Of a DNA stretch of 40,714 bases, positions 1 through 6,616 are shown piece after piece. The DNA is from Lachnospiraceae bacterium. GTDB taxonomy: Bacteria; Bacillota; Clostridia; Lachnospirales; Lachnospiraceae. A model generated the notes under the pieces. The model saw nothing but the letters and a program-made list of their open reading frames with translations. It was not told where the DNA came from and did not search any database. Within the stretch, counting starts at the first letter, position 1. Each line of letters begins with the position of its first letter. The stretch spans positions 1 through 40,714 of the forward strand of contig JAAVZL010000009.1 in assembly GCA_022791635.1 (NCBI GenBank), written 5' to 3'. The position numbers and the translations under genes were made by a program.

Positions 1-79
1 CGTAGTCGGCAATCTCCTGGCCCTTGCTGTAGGAGGCCTCATAGGCGGCGGCGTCAATTTCGGTGACGTAGTCGGCGCT
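1..79 (-). CDS. Possible protein fragment running off the left edge
   Basis: On the minus strand the first 79 bases read as an open, codon-plausible peptide (ADYVTEIDAAAYEASYSK and onward) with no stop before the window edge. No start codon or ribosome binding site is visible: upstream the frame runs straight into palindrome P1-A, so the 5' part of any gene is missing or replaced. I do not recognise the family. It could be the tail of a gene disrupted at the repeat, or chance coding-like sequence. The left outer arm expected of P1-A is absent exactly here, which favours a rearrangement or a contig-end join. Confidence 0.3.
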
Positions 80-80
80 G

Positions 81-227
81 ATATCCGGTGTCCGGCTGTT
101 CTCGTACAGGCTGTCTGATATGGGCGAACATTGACCTTAGATACCAAAATCCACTCCAAAAGCATCCCAAGGGCAATGTACGACCAAAGCAGACAGCCTG
201 TACGAGAACCGTCCGAACACAGGATAT
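81..227. repeat. Palindromic element P1, copy A
   Basis: Imperfect inverted repeat with a perfect 20-base core arm at 98-117 matched by 190-209. Pairing continues outward to the ATATCC/GGATAT ends and inward to about 140/168, around a loop of roughly 28 bases. To the right (228-270) the usual outer arm follows (GGAAAAGCCTGCCGTC), but its partner on the left is missing, unlike in copies B, C, D and F. It lies about 70 bases beyond the stop codon of the cysteine-desulfidase-like gene. Left arm is the GTGTCCGGCTGTT form. Confidence 0.9.
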
Positions 228-295
228 GGAAAAGCCTGCCGTCCTGTTTTCCGGCGGACTCTCCGTCCGGCTGTCCGTCTGTCCCTCTGTCCCTC

Positions 296-1570
296 TCACT
301 CCACCATCAACCGAATAATCTCCTCATTCGTCCCCTTCATCCCATCTCTCCCAATCACCCCCACATTCCGAATGGTATTCTCAATCCCCTTCACCACAAT
401 CCCGTCCCCTCCATAAAACTGCTTCTCCTTCCGAATCATATGATACCCCAAAATCCCCGCATCCACCGAAGAAGCAATCTTCGCCGCACAGGAAGCCTTG
501 GCCCCGTCACAAAGAATCCCCGAAACAATCGCCAACGCATTTACCACCGTATGGCTGACCTCCCGAAGTCCTCCCCCACAGAGAAACGCAATCCCGGCCC
601 CCGCAGCCGCCCCTGCACAGACCGCGCCGCAGTAAGCCGACAGCCTTCCAATCCCTGTCTTCTGATGAATCGCCACCAAATTCGACAAAACCAGGGCCCG
701 GTAAAGCTTCTCCTCACTGACCTTCAAATACTCCCCATACACCACAACCGGAACCGAAGCCGTAATCCCCTGATTTCCGCTTCCCGAATTAATAATCACC
801 GGCAGCTCACACCCGTTCATCCTGGCATCCGATCCTGCCGCAGCCATAGCCTTTGCCCGGACCTTCACATCCTCCGGATCCATCTCCAGCAGCACCTGCC
901 CGATATTGGCCCCATACTCCCCCCGAAGCCCCTCCTGAGCAATCGCCATATTATAAGAGATCTGCCGTTCCAGCAGCTCCTTCACATCCGCAATCTCCAC
1001 CGTATTTGCAAACTCCCAGATCTCCTCCATATTGAGCAGGCTCCGATCCGTCAGCCCCTTCTCCCCTTCATCCTCCACCGGAATCTCCAGCAGGGTATTC
1101 CCATCCTTCTCTATCAAAACAATATTCGTATGATAATTGGCAATCCGCACCCGGCAGCCGTGCTCCCCCGCATAAAGCCTTACCATCAAATCAAAGACAA
1201 TCCCATTGTCAATATGCTCCACCTCAATGGGAATCTCCTTCAGAAAGCTGCGCATCTCCTCCTGCTGCTCTGTACTCACCTGAGCAATCACCTCAAGCTC
1301 CTTCTCCGGCCTCCCGGCCACAATCCCTGCCGCCACAGCCGCCGGAATCCCCTTCAAATGATTGGTATTGGGCACAATCACCGATTTCACATTCTTAATA
1401 ATACTTCCGCTGGCCTGCACCAGAACCCGGTCCGGATCCATCCCCAGCACCTCCCTGGCCTTGGCCGCCGCAAATGCAAGAGCAATCGGCTCCGTACACC
1501 CCATAGCCGGAATCAATTCCTCCTTCAAAATCTGAAGATAAGCCCCATACTTCATATCTGTTCCTTTCAT
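296..1570 (-). CDS. cyuA: UPF0597 / CyuA-type L-cysteine desulfidase
   Basis: Protein of about 424 residues matching the UPF0597 (YhaM/CyuA) family, related to the serine dehydratase alpha domain. The recognisable opening is LKEELIPAMGCTEPIALAFA, whose cysteine belongs to the expected iron-sulfur site. Later glycine-rich stretches (INSGSGNQG, CGAVCAGAAAG) also fit. Family members break down L-cysteine to pyruvate, ammonia and sulfide in the cytosol; the exact substrate here is inferred. The start at 1570 is chosen because GGAGG lies 7 bases upstream, while the longer open frame to 1621 is terminator sequence. It follows the aminosugar-acid cluster but has its own promoter and a leader hairpin. 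Third codon positions are strikingly rich in G and T. P1 copy A follows the stop. Confidence 0.75.
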   Translation of the reverse strand: MKGTDMKYGAYLQILKEELIPAMGCTEPIALAFAAAKAREVLGMDPDRVLVQASGSIIKNVKSVIVPNTNHLKGIPAAVAAGIVAGRPEKELEVIAQVSTEQQEEMRSFLKEIPIEVEHIDNGIVFDLMVRLYAGEHGCRVRIANYHTNIVLIEKDGNTLLEIPVEDEGEKGLTDRSLLNMEEIWEFANTVEIADVKELLERQISYNMAIAQEGLRGEYGANIGQVLLEMDPEDVKVRAKAMAAAGSDARMNGCELPVIINSGSGNQGITASVPVVVYGEYLKVSEEKLYRALVLSNLVAIHQKTGIGRLSAYCGAVCAGAAAGAGIAFLCGGGLREVSHTVVNALAIVSGILCDGAKASCAAKIASSVDAGILGYHMIRKEKQFYGGDGIVVKGIENTIRNVGVIGRDGMKGTNEEIIRLMVE

Positions 1571-1596
1571 ACCGCAACCTCCATCCGTTTTTTTCC

Positions 1597-1626
1597 AAAA
1601 AAACAGGCCATGGTTTCCCACAGCCC
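1597..1626 (-). terminator. Intrinsic terminator in the leader of cyuA
   Basis: Nine-base stem (618-626 side pairs with 605-613 side, i.e. 1618-1626 with 1605-1613), GAAA tetraloop, then seven T on the minus strand. It lies only 27 bases before the cyuA start and downstream of the predicted cyuA promoter, so it could end dgaF transcription and also attenuate cyuA. A GGTTTC stretch at 1653-1658 can pair with GAAACC at 1612-1617 inside the terminator, which would be an alternative fold. Confidence 0.75.
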
Positions 1627-1661
1627 GTTCTATAACCAGCCCTATTCAAAACTGAAACCTA

Positions 1662-1702
1662 TGTGTATGTTACACAATACCATAAAAGCACGCTTCTTTC
1701 AA
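1662..1702 (-). promoter_or_regulatory. cyuA promoter with palindromic operator
   Basis: Minus-strand TTGAAA at 1697-1702, 17-base spacer, TATTGT at 1674-1679 preceded by TGG (extended -10). A palindrome, TGTGTA-ACA-TACACA, at 1662-1676 overlaps the -10 box and the likely start of transcription, as a repressor operator would. The regulator is unknown. Confidence 0.6.
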
Positions 1703-1725
1703 GCCATACGGATCATTCCATGCAT

Positions 1726-2457
1726 TTACACAAGCTCCTTCACAATCTTAAGAAGCTTCTTCACGTCCTCTGGCCGTGTGTCCCCGCTCTCCTTGTCAAT
1801 AATAGAGGAGTACACATGAGGAATCACCTTCTCAACGCCTGCGTTCAAAATGATCTCCATAATCTCCCGGAAGTTCTCAAGATCAATTCCCCCCGTGGGC
1901 TCCATCACAAACTCATTCCTTGCGCAGGCCTCTGCTACAGCCTTCAGCTCATCCTTACATTTCAGCCCGCCCATAGGGAAAAACTTCACCGAATTGCCAC
2001 CCATCTCCTTGATCATGGCAATGGCCGTATCCACCGGAACAATCGCCGCCTCACAATCCTTGGAAAGGGGACCCGTGGAGATCTTCACAAATCCCGGTTT
2101 TCCGCAGGGAGAAACAAGAGAATTGATATGCGCCTCCTCATTTCCCACATTGGCTCTCGTATAGCCAACGGCAGAAAATACCTGATTAAAGTGATTGGCC
2201 TTAATCTCCTTGGCAATATCCCCCACAGCCTTCCACTGTGCCGGATTTCCGCCCCCAAGGCCTACGGAGAGATTGCCCTCCAGGATATCCATATACTGCT
2301 TCATATCCTCCACCGCACTGGGTACATCAGGATAATTAGCGGAAAGAACGCCCACAATGACATGCTTTTCGGCAGCCTCATAAACCTCCGCCGCATTTTT
2401 CAGGCTTCCGCCTAATACGTTCAGGCAGACCCTGCCCTTATAATAATTGATTCCCAT
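1726..2457 (-). CDS. dgaF: DgaF-type 2-dehydro-3-deoxy-phosphogluconate aldolase
   Basis: 243 residues closely resembling DgaF, the aldolase of the D-glucosaminate pathway, which splits 2-keto-3-deoxy-6-phosphogluconate into pyruvate and glyceraldehyde 3-phosphate. Recognisable stretches are YYKGRVCLNVL at the start, FVKISTGPLSKDCEAA near the middle, SVKFFPMGGLK and the closing FVMEPTGGIDLENF, which fit a TIM barrel with a lysine catalytic site. It starts two bases after the stop of the upstream gene, with GGAGG inside that gene's end, so translation is probably coupled. It sits at the end of the aminosugar-acid operon, matching its role as last enzyme. Family assignment is secure; the physiological sugar acid is inferred. 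Confidence 0.88.
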   Translation of the reverse strand: MGINYYKGRVCLNVLGGSLKNAAEVYEAAEKHVIVGVLSANYPDVPSAVEDMKQYMDILEGNLSVGLGGGNPAQWKAVGDIAKEIKANHFNQVFSAVGYTRANVGNEEAHINSLVSPCGKPGFVKISTGPLSKDCEAAIVPVDTAIAMIKEMGGNSVKFFPMGGLKCKDELKAVAEACARNEFVMEPTGGIDLENFREIMEIILNAGVEKVIPHVYSSIIDKESGDTRPEDVKKLLKIVKELV

Positions 2458-2459
2458 CT

Positions 2460-3665
2460 CTATGCCTCCATAATCGCTCTTAATTTCTCTACAATCAGTT
2501 CCTTGTCGCCCTCTACCAGAGGTCTCGGATCCAGATCCAGCTTGCCCAGGCTCATAAACTCCGTACGACAGCGCACCGTTGGATCTCCCTCTTTCAGCCG
2601 CCCCTCAAGCTCCGTAGCCGTCATTCCCGCCTTCTCCGGATCCACAAATATCCTTGCCCGGTAGATGGCTCTGCCTGCCTCGTCCTGAATCACCTCAGAG
2701 CGCAGTCCCGGAATCTCGTTGATGGCGTCTTTAAGCCAGATGGCAATCTCCTTATTCTTCTCTGCCTCGGCTGCCCGATCCTTGTGCTCATACTGCTCCA
2801 GAGCCTCCAGAAGCCCCATGATGCCTTCCTTGCCAATCTTCATGGCCCGTCCGATGCCCTTGTACTGCTTTCTTGCGTAGGCAATGTACTCCTTTTTCCC
2901 GGTTACAAAGCCGGAGGTGGTTGCCTCCAGGGCCTTGGCTCCGCTGTAGCACACCAGATCTGCTCTCATGGCAATGTACTTCCGGAAATCTTCCTCTGCA
3001 GCCGCATCCACCAGAAGGGGAAGCCCGTTCCGATGGGCAATCTCAATCATGGTGGGCAGATCCACCATACCCTTTTGCACACAATGATGGCTCTTTACAT
3101 ACATGAGAGCTGCCGTTTTGTCGGTAATGGCCTCCTCAATATCCTCCGGCGCCACCTCCGTGGCTGTTCCCGCCTCCACGGGCACGCCGGCGCCCATCAT
3201 AACCGAAGTTCCGCCTACGGCAACGCCTTCCGGCATTACCTTACGGATGATCATAATCACAGCGCCCATAATAAGGCCAATCACAGCTCCTGTAAGAAGC
3301 GCTACAAAGAAGTTGGAGAAGGGAAGCTCCCATCCCATGGAAAGGAACAGAGCCGGAAGTCCGATACCCACACCCGTCTGCAGAGAGCCGCCGATATCCA
3401 AAAGTCCTACCAGAGGTCCTTCCAGAACACGGGCAATCAAAAAGCCTGCCGCAAAGCCGGCTGCCGCCGCATAGTCTCCGCCGTCCATACCGTCTCTGAG
3501 CATGGCTACAATGGAAATGTCATTAAATGCACCGGTGCCAAACCGGATATACAAAAAGGTTCCTGCAAAAATCGCTGCTGCCGCACCCATAATCAACAGG
3601 ATAAAGGTGGTGTCCTTCATCAGGAACGCATCCATTTTCTGTCCAAACGATCTTTTGTCTTCCAT
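2460..3665 (-). CDS. In-frame hybrid of DUF4310 membrane protein and DgaE-like ammonia-lyase
   Basis: 401 residues made of two normally separate proteins. Residues 1-160 are the first three quarters of a DUF4310 membrane protein (hydrophobic segments near 20-40, 65-80, 95-140; motif VLEGPLVGLLDIGGS). From about residue 161 the sequence becomes a DgaE-like PLP enzyme, entering mid-protein at PVEAGTATEVAPEDIEEA and keeping SHHCVQKGM, VDAAAEEDF and the PLP lysine motif SGAKALE (lysine 234). Missing are the last part of DUF4310 (about 55-60 residues) and the first part of DgaE (about 130 residues), which includes its phosphate-binding loop. In related clusters these are neighbouring genes in this order, so one deletion with an in-frame joint near 3180-3195 explains it. 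The lyase is probably inactive; an assembly collapse is also possible. RBS AGGAGG supports the start. Confidence 0.8.
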   Translation of the reverse strand: MEDKRSFGQKMDAFLMKDTTFILLIMGAAAAIFAGTFLYIRFGTGAFNDISIVAMLRDGMDGGDYAAAAGFAAGFLIARVLEGPLVGLLDIGGSLQTGVGIGLPALFLSMGWELPFSNFFVALLTGAVIGLIMGAVIMIIRKVMPEGVAVGGTSVMMGAGVPVEAGTATEVAPEDIEEAITDKTAALMYVKSHHCVQKGMVDLPTMIEIAHRNGLPLLVDAAAEEDFRKYIAMRADLVCYSGAKALEATTSGFVTGKKEYIAYARKQYKGIGRAMKIGKEGIMGLLEALEQYEHKDRAAEAEKNKEIAIWLKDAINEIPGLRSEVIQDEAGRAIYRARIFVDPEKAGMTATELEGRLKEGDPTVRCRTEFMSLGKLDLDPRPLVEGDKELIVEKLRAIMEA

Positions 3666-3706
3666 TTACTTATACCTCCTAATTTATAGTACCGCAAAGC
3701 CTATCA

Positions 3707-4417
3707 TCAAAACTGTCCAAAGAAGCCTCTAAAGTAGGCAATCACAAGGAACATTACAACTACAATGGCAATCAAAATCTGTACAATCTTATTCTTATAG
3801 CCGTTCTCCTCCGCAGACTTTCCAATCAGAATACCAAGGACAATACCGGGAACCGCATTGCCGGAAACCAGTGCGGACACGCCGCCCAGAATGGTTCCCC
3901 ACATTCCCGTCTGCTTTCCTGCATCCAGAGCTGCCAGCCAGAAAATCGCAGGCATGACCGGATTGATGAGCCAGCTGGTAGCAGGCGTCAGAACCTCGGC
4001 GGCAATGAGAGAAAGCTTCTCCGGAATAATCCGGGCCATGGTGTTGAGGAATACCAGCAGCACGCCGCCTACCACTGCACCTGCACACATCATTTTCCGG
4101 GGATTGTGTAAGGTCTCCTCGGGCTTATTATTCTTCACCATCAGAGCAGCCGCACTCCAGTTGGGAACAATACGGTGCATCACATCCTGGGTCAGGGCGC
4201 CTGCTGCCACCGCAGAGGCTGCGGATGAGAAGAAGAAGCCCAGACCAAAGGAAAAGTGCGCGATGGGGTCACCGTTACAGGCGTTCAGCTCTCCTAATGT
4301 ACGAAAGGCGCCCATAGCCTGAATCTCCGGCGCGTGGAACATACGAGCCGCGCCTGCCGCAATACATCCGCCGCCGATGATACCGATAATGGCGGAATAA
4401 ATAATAATCTCTAACAT
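3707..4417 (-). CDS. DUF4311 family membrane protein
   Basis: 236 residues, almost entirely hydrophobic, with about six membrane segments, recognisable as DUF4311 by its opening (IIGIIGGGCIAAGAARMFHA) and its place between DUF4310 and DUF4312. Polar loops include NACNGDPIAHFSFGLGFFFS and HRIVPNWSAAALMVKNNK. No biochemical function is established for the family. Constant company with DUF4310, DUF4312 and SFCGS proteins and DgaE/DgaF enzymes suggests part of a membrane uptake complex for the pathway substrate, which is inference. AAGGAGG lies before the start and overlaps the end of the upstream gene, so translation is tightly coupled. Confidence 0.85.
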   Translation of the reverse strand: MLEIIIYSAIIGIIGGGCIAAGAARMFHAPEIQAMGAFRTLGELNACNGDPIAHFSFGLGFFFSSAASAVAAGALTQDVMHRIVPNWSAAALMVKNNKPEETLHNPRKMMCAGAVVGGVLLVFLNTMARIIPEKLSLIAAEVLTPATSWLINPVMPAIFWLAALDAGKQTGMWGTILGGVSALVSGNAVPGIVLGILIGKSAEENGYKNKIVQILIAIVVVMFLVIAYFRGFFGQF

Positions 4418-4418
4418 G

Positions 4419-4754
4419 CTAGAAATCCTCCTTCGTTATATTTAAATACTTAACCTTCACTACAATCTTCGCTGTAATGGTAAAATACACTCTTTCCCGG
4501 GGCATAAACAGGAAGAGAAACCGCTCTGTCTCCCGCTTGATCTTGACCTCCTGGAAATAGACCGCACTGGTCTCCATCTGAATAATCGGATGGCCGATTT
4601 CCTGAAAAATCTGCTTTCTCATGACCTGGAAGAGATTCCCCACAGCTCCCTCCAGAGAGTCTCCGGTCATGGTCAGTGTCATCTCATGCTCCTTTTCCTC
4701 AAGAAGCTGCCGATCCCGCAGGGTGTCCACCTGCTCTATCTTTTGCCGGAACAT
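4419..4754 (-). CDS. DUF4312 family protein
   Basis: 111 residues, soluble, matching DUF4312: a pattern of alternating charged and hydrophobic residues with the family's typical ERFLFLFMPRERVYFTITA stretch near residues 77-95 and a beta-rich tail. It starts one base after the stop of the SFCGS gene, with GGAG nine bases before the ATG. Function is unknown. Its invariant place beside two membrane proteins (DUF4310, DUF4311) suggests a cytoplasmic accessory part of the same complex. It has no signal peptide and no membrane segment. Alternatives such as a regulatory subunit cannot be excluded. Confidence 0.82.
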   Translation of the reverse strand: MFRQKIEQVDTLRDRQLLEEKEHEMTLTMTGDSLEGAVGNLFQVMRKQIFQEIGHPIIQMETSAVYFQEVKIKRETERFLFLFMPRERVYFTITAKIVVKVKYLNITKEDF

Positions 4755-4755
4755 C

Positions 4756-5121
4756 CTACTCGTCTCCGTGAACCTTACGGAAGGACTGAACGAGACGCTC
4801 TCCCAACTCCTCTACATCCAGAAATCCCAGGCCCACTACGGTGCAGCCTTCCTCCACGGCCGTGCATGCCGCGTCTACGGAACGCAGAGAGGATTTTGCC
4901 TTATAACCATACTTATTCTGGGCTGTGAGAGCTCCCGCTCCGCCGCTTCCGCAAAAGCTGATCCCCAGATCCGCCTGATTTTCATGCATCACATCGCCAA
5001 GCTTCATATCAGCTGCCATTCCCGGAATTACAATGGCCTTTCCGCCTGCCTTCTCCACGCCTCTGGCTACCGCCTGACCTTTTCCCATGCGATGTCCGAT
5101 TACAACCAATACCTCTTTCAT
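4756..5121 (-). CDS. Glycine-rich SFCGS family protein
   Basis: 121 residues with the family-defining SFCGSGGAGALTAQNKYG motif at about 55-72. The front half (VLVVIGHRMGKGQAVARG, GKAIVIPGMAADMKLGD) looks like a small alpha/beta nucleotide- or phosphosugar-binding fold, somewhat like PTS EIIB domains, though that likeness is my inference. Family function is unknown; it always travels with DUF4310-4312. The cysteine in SFCGS could be functional, for example as a phosphorylation or redox site. AGGAGG precedes the ATG by ten bases. It is the first of the four unknown-function genes in transcription order. Confidence 0.85.
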   Translation of the reverse strand: MKEVLVVIGHRMGKGQAVARGVEKAGGKAIVIPGMAADMKLGDVMHENQADLGISFCGSGGAGALTAQNKYGYKAKSSLRSVDAACTAVEEGCTVVGLGFLDVEELGERLVQSFRKVHGDE

Positions 5122-5147
5122 TTCTTCACTTCCTCCTTGTTTTTATA

Positions 5148-5510
5148 TTAGCCGGCCATCTCTGTGGCCATTGCCATCTCTACATGCGTCCCTACCAGAA
5201 ATAATTCTGTTCGGTCCTTCTCCATAACTGCCTCCTCAAACAGGGGGCCCGCAATCACGTCCGCATACTCCCAGGCCTTCTCAGAGATCTCGCTGAGCAT
5301 CTCCTCCTCCATGGGGTCTAAAAGCTTCCCTTCTAAAATCCGTTTAATCAAAGCCATCAGGTGGTTGCTCAGCATAAGCTTTGCATCCTCTCCAAAGGTA
5401 AGAGGGAGCTTCTCTACCCGCCCCTTGGCCTCCAGGTATAAGCGCTCTGCCTGCTCCCGCATATCAGGAGCGATTTCATTTGTCTCAAGGATTTTGTTCA
5501 AATATTTCAC
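5148..5510 (-). CDS. Small stand-alone PRD-domain protein
   Basis: About 120 residues forming a single PTS regulation domain (PRD): FGEDAKLMLSNHLMALIKRI with a candidate phosphorylatable histidine near residue 53, and a second histidine in FLVGTHVEMAMATE near the end. Single PRD proteins of this kind accompany DUF4310-4312 clusters. PRDs usually receive phosphate from the PTS, so it may sense PTS state or modify the neighbouring PRD regulator; that is inference. Start: the open frame allows GTG at 5519, but its RBS would abut it. GTG at 5510 has AGAGG eight bases upstream and is preferred. Either start overlaps the end of the amidohydrolase gene, so translation is coupled. Confidence 0.78.
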   Translation of the reverse strand: MKYLNKILETNEIAPDMREQAERLYLEAKGRVEKLPLTFGEDAKLMLSNHLMALIKRILEGKLLDPMEEEMLSEISEKAWEYADVIAGPLFEEAVMEKDRTELFLVGTHVEMAMATEMAG

Positions 5511-6612
5511 TTTCTTCACCTCTGCTGTAAATAGTTTTCTTTAATACCAGCTTCTTGGAAAGCTCTATGGTATCTCCGATGGAATCCTGGACCTCTTCTT
5601 TACAGTCCACAAGCTCCATCACATTGAGATCTGCCACGCAGCCCACCCGGATCTCTCCCAAGTCCGTAAGGCCGTAATGATGGGCCGGCACATAGGTGCA
5701 TTTGTGAATGGCATCCTCCAGAGGCTCCCCGCAGGCCACCACCTTGCTCACCACTGCCGCCAGGCTGTAAACCGGCCCCTCATAATTCTCCACATGGAGA
5801 TCCGTGGAAACCAGGTCCGTGTCAAAGCCCTTTTTCAGAGCCTTTTCAAACACCCGCAGGCTGAAGCTTGCCACACCGTGCCCCACGTCAAAGAGCACGC
5901 CCCGCTCTCTGGCTTCCTTTGCCTCGGGAATAATCTCTCCCTCCTCTGTGAGAATTCCGCCCTTCTTCCCATGATACGCATGAGTAACAACGTCCCCCTT
6001 GCCGAGAAGCCGAAGAACCTCTGTCAGAGCAGGCGGATAATTGCCCACATGAACCATGAGAGGCTTCCCTGTTTCCCTGGCAATCCTTGCCGCCTCCTTG
6101 ATAGGCTTAAGCCCCATTTCTCCCACCACGCTGGCGCTTGCTCTGGCCTTAAGTCCTACGATCTCATCCGGATATTTTTCCAGCGTCGCCTTAAGGGCCG
6201 CCTCGTCAAGCTTCTCCATGGCATCCAGCTCATGCCCCCGAAGCAGTCCCTCCTTAGACACGTTCAACAGGGTAAATACCTTGGTGCGGCTTTTCTTTAC
6301 GTAATTCTCCCGGAAATCCTCATAGGTATCCGCCCCGGTGCTTCCTGCATCCAGAATGGTGGAAGCGCCCCGCTCCAGTCCCAGCACATCCGGGGCCAGT
6401 CCCAGGAATGCCCCTGGATAGCAATGGGTGTGAATGTCGATAAATCCCGGCGTCACCAGACAGCCGGAGGCATCCACGGCGGGCCCTTCCCAGTCAATGA
6501 CATCCTTCACCGCCGCAATTTTTCCGTTTTTCACCAGAATGTCCTTTCTGGTGCGGCGGAAACCGTTGGCCGGCGCTATCAGCAGGCCGTTTTTGATTAC
6601 AAGTTCCTTCAT
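5485..6612 (-). CDS. Amidohydrolase/deacetylase family metallohydrolase
   Basis: 375 residues, dihydroorotase-like amidohydrolase of the type found in aminosugar-acid clusters. Metal-binding features: GFIDIHTHCYPG near residue 60, a lysine in VGLKARASASVVG, histidines in PLMVHVGNYP and VVTHAYHGKKGG, and a late aspartate in DLVSTDLHVENYEGP. Such enzymes hydrolyse amide bonds such as N-acyl groups, so it may deacylate the incoming substrate before the lyase step (inference). Start at 6612 is fixed by AGGAGG nine bases upstream; the longer open frame lacks an RBS and overlaps the regulator. It begins four bases after the regulator stop. Complete and typical in length. Confidence 0.88.
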   Translation of the reverse strand: MKELVIKNGLLIAPANGFRRTRKDILVKNGKIAAVKDVIDWEGPAVDASGCLVTPGFIDIHTHCYPGAFLGLAPDVLGLERGASTILDAGSTGADTYEDFRENYVKKSRTKVFTLLNVSKEGLLRGHELDAMEKLDEAALKATLEKYPDEIVGLKARASASVVGEMGLKPIKEAARIARETGKPLMVHVGNYPPALTEVLRLLGKGDVVTHAYHGKKGGILTEEGEIIPEAKEARERGVLFDVGHGVASFSLRVFEKALKKGFDTDLVSTDLHVENYEGPVYSLAAVVSKVVACGEPLEDAIHKCTYVPAHHYGLTDLGEIRVGCVADLNVMELVDCKEEVQDSIGDTIELSKKLVLKKTIYSRGEESEIFEQNP

Positions 6613-6616
6613 AGCT

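Noticed and set aside
131..1819. 562-codon open frame on the plus strand
   Set aside because: It lies opposite cyuA and is rich in proline, histidine and asparagine, with no RBS. The AC-rich plus strand here simply contains few T-bearing stop codons; the minus-strand gene has a recognisable family.
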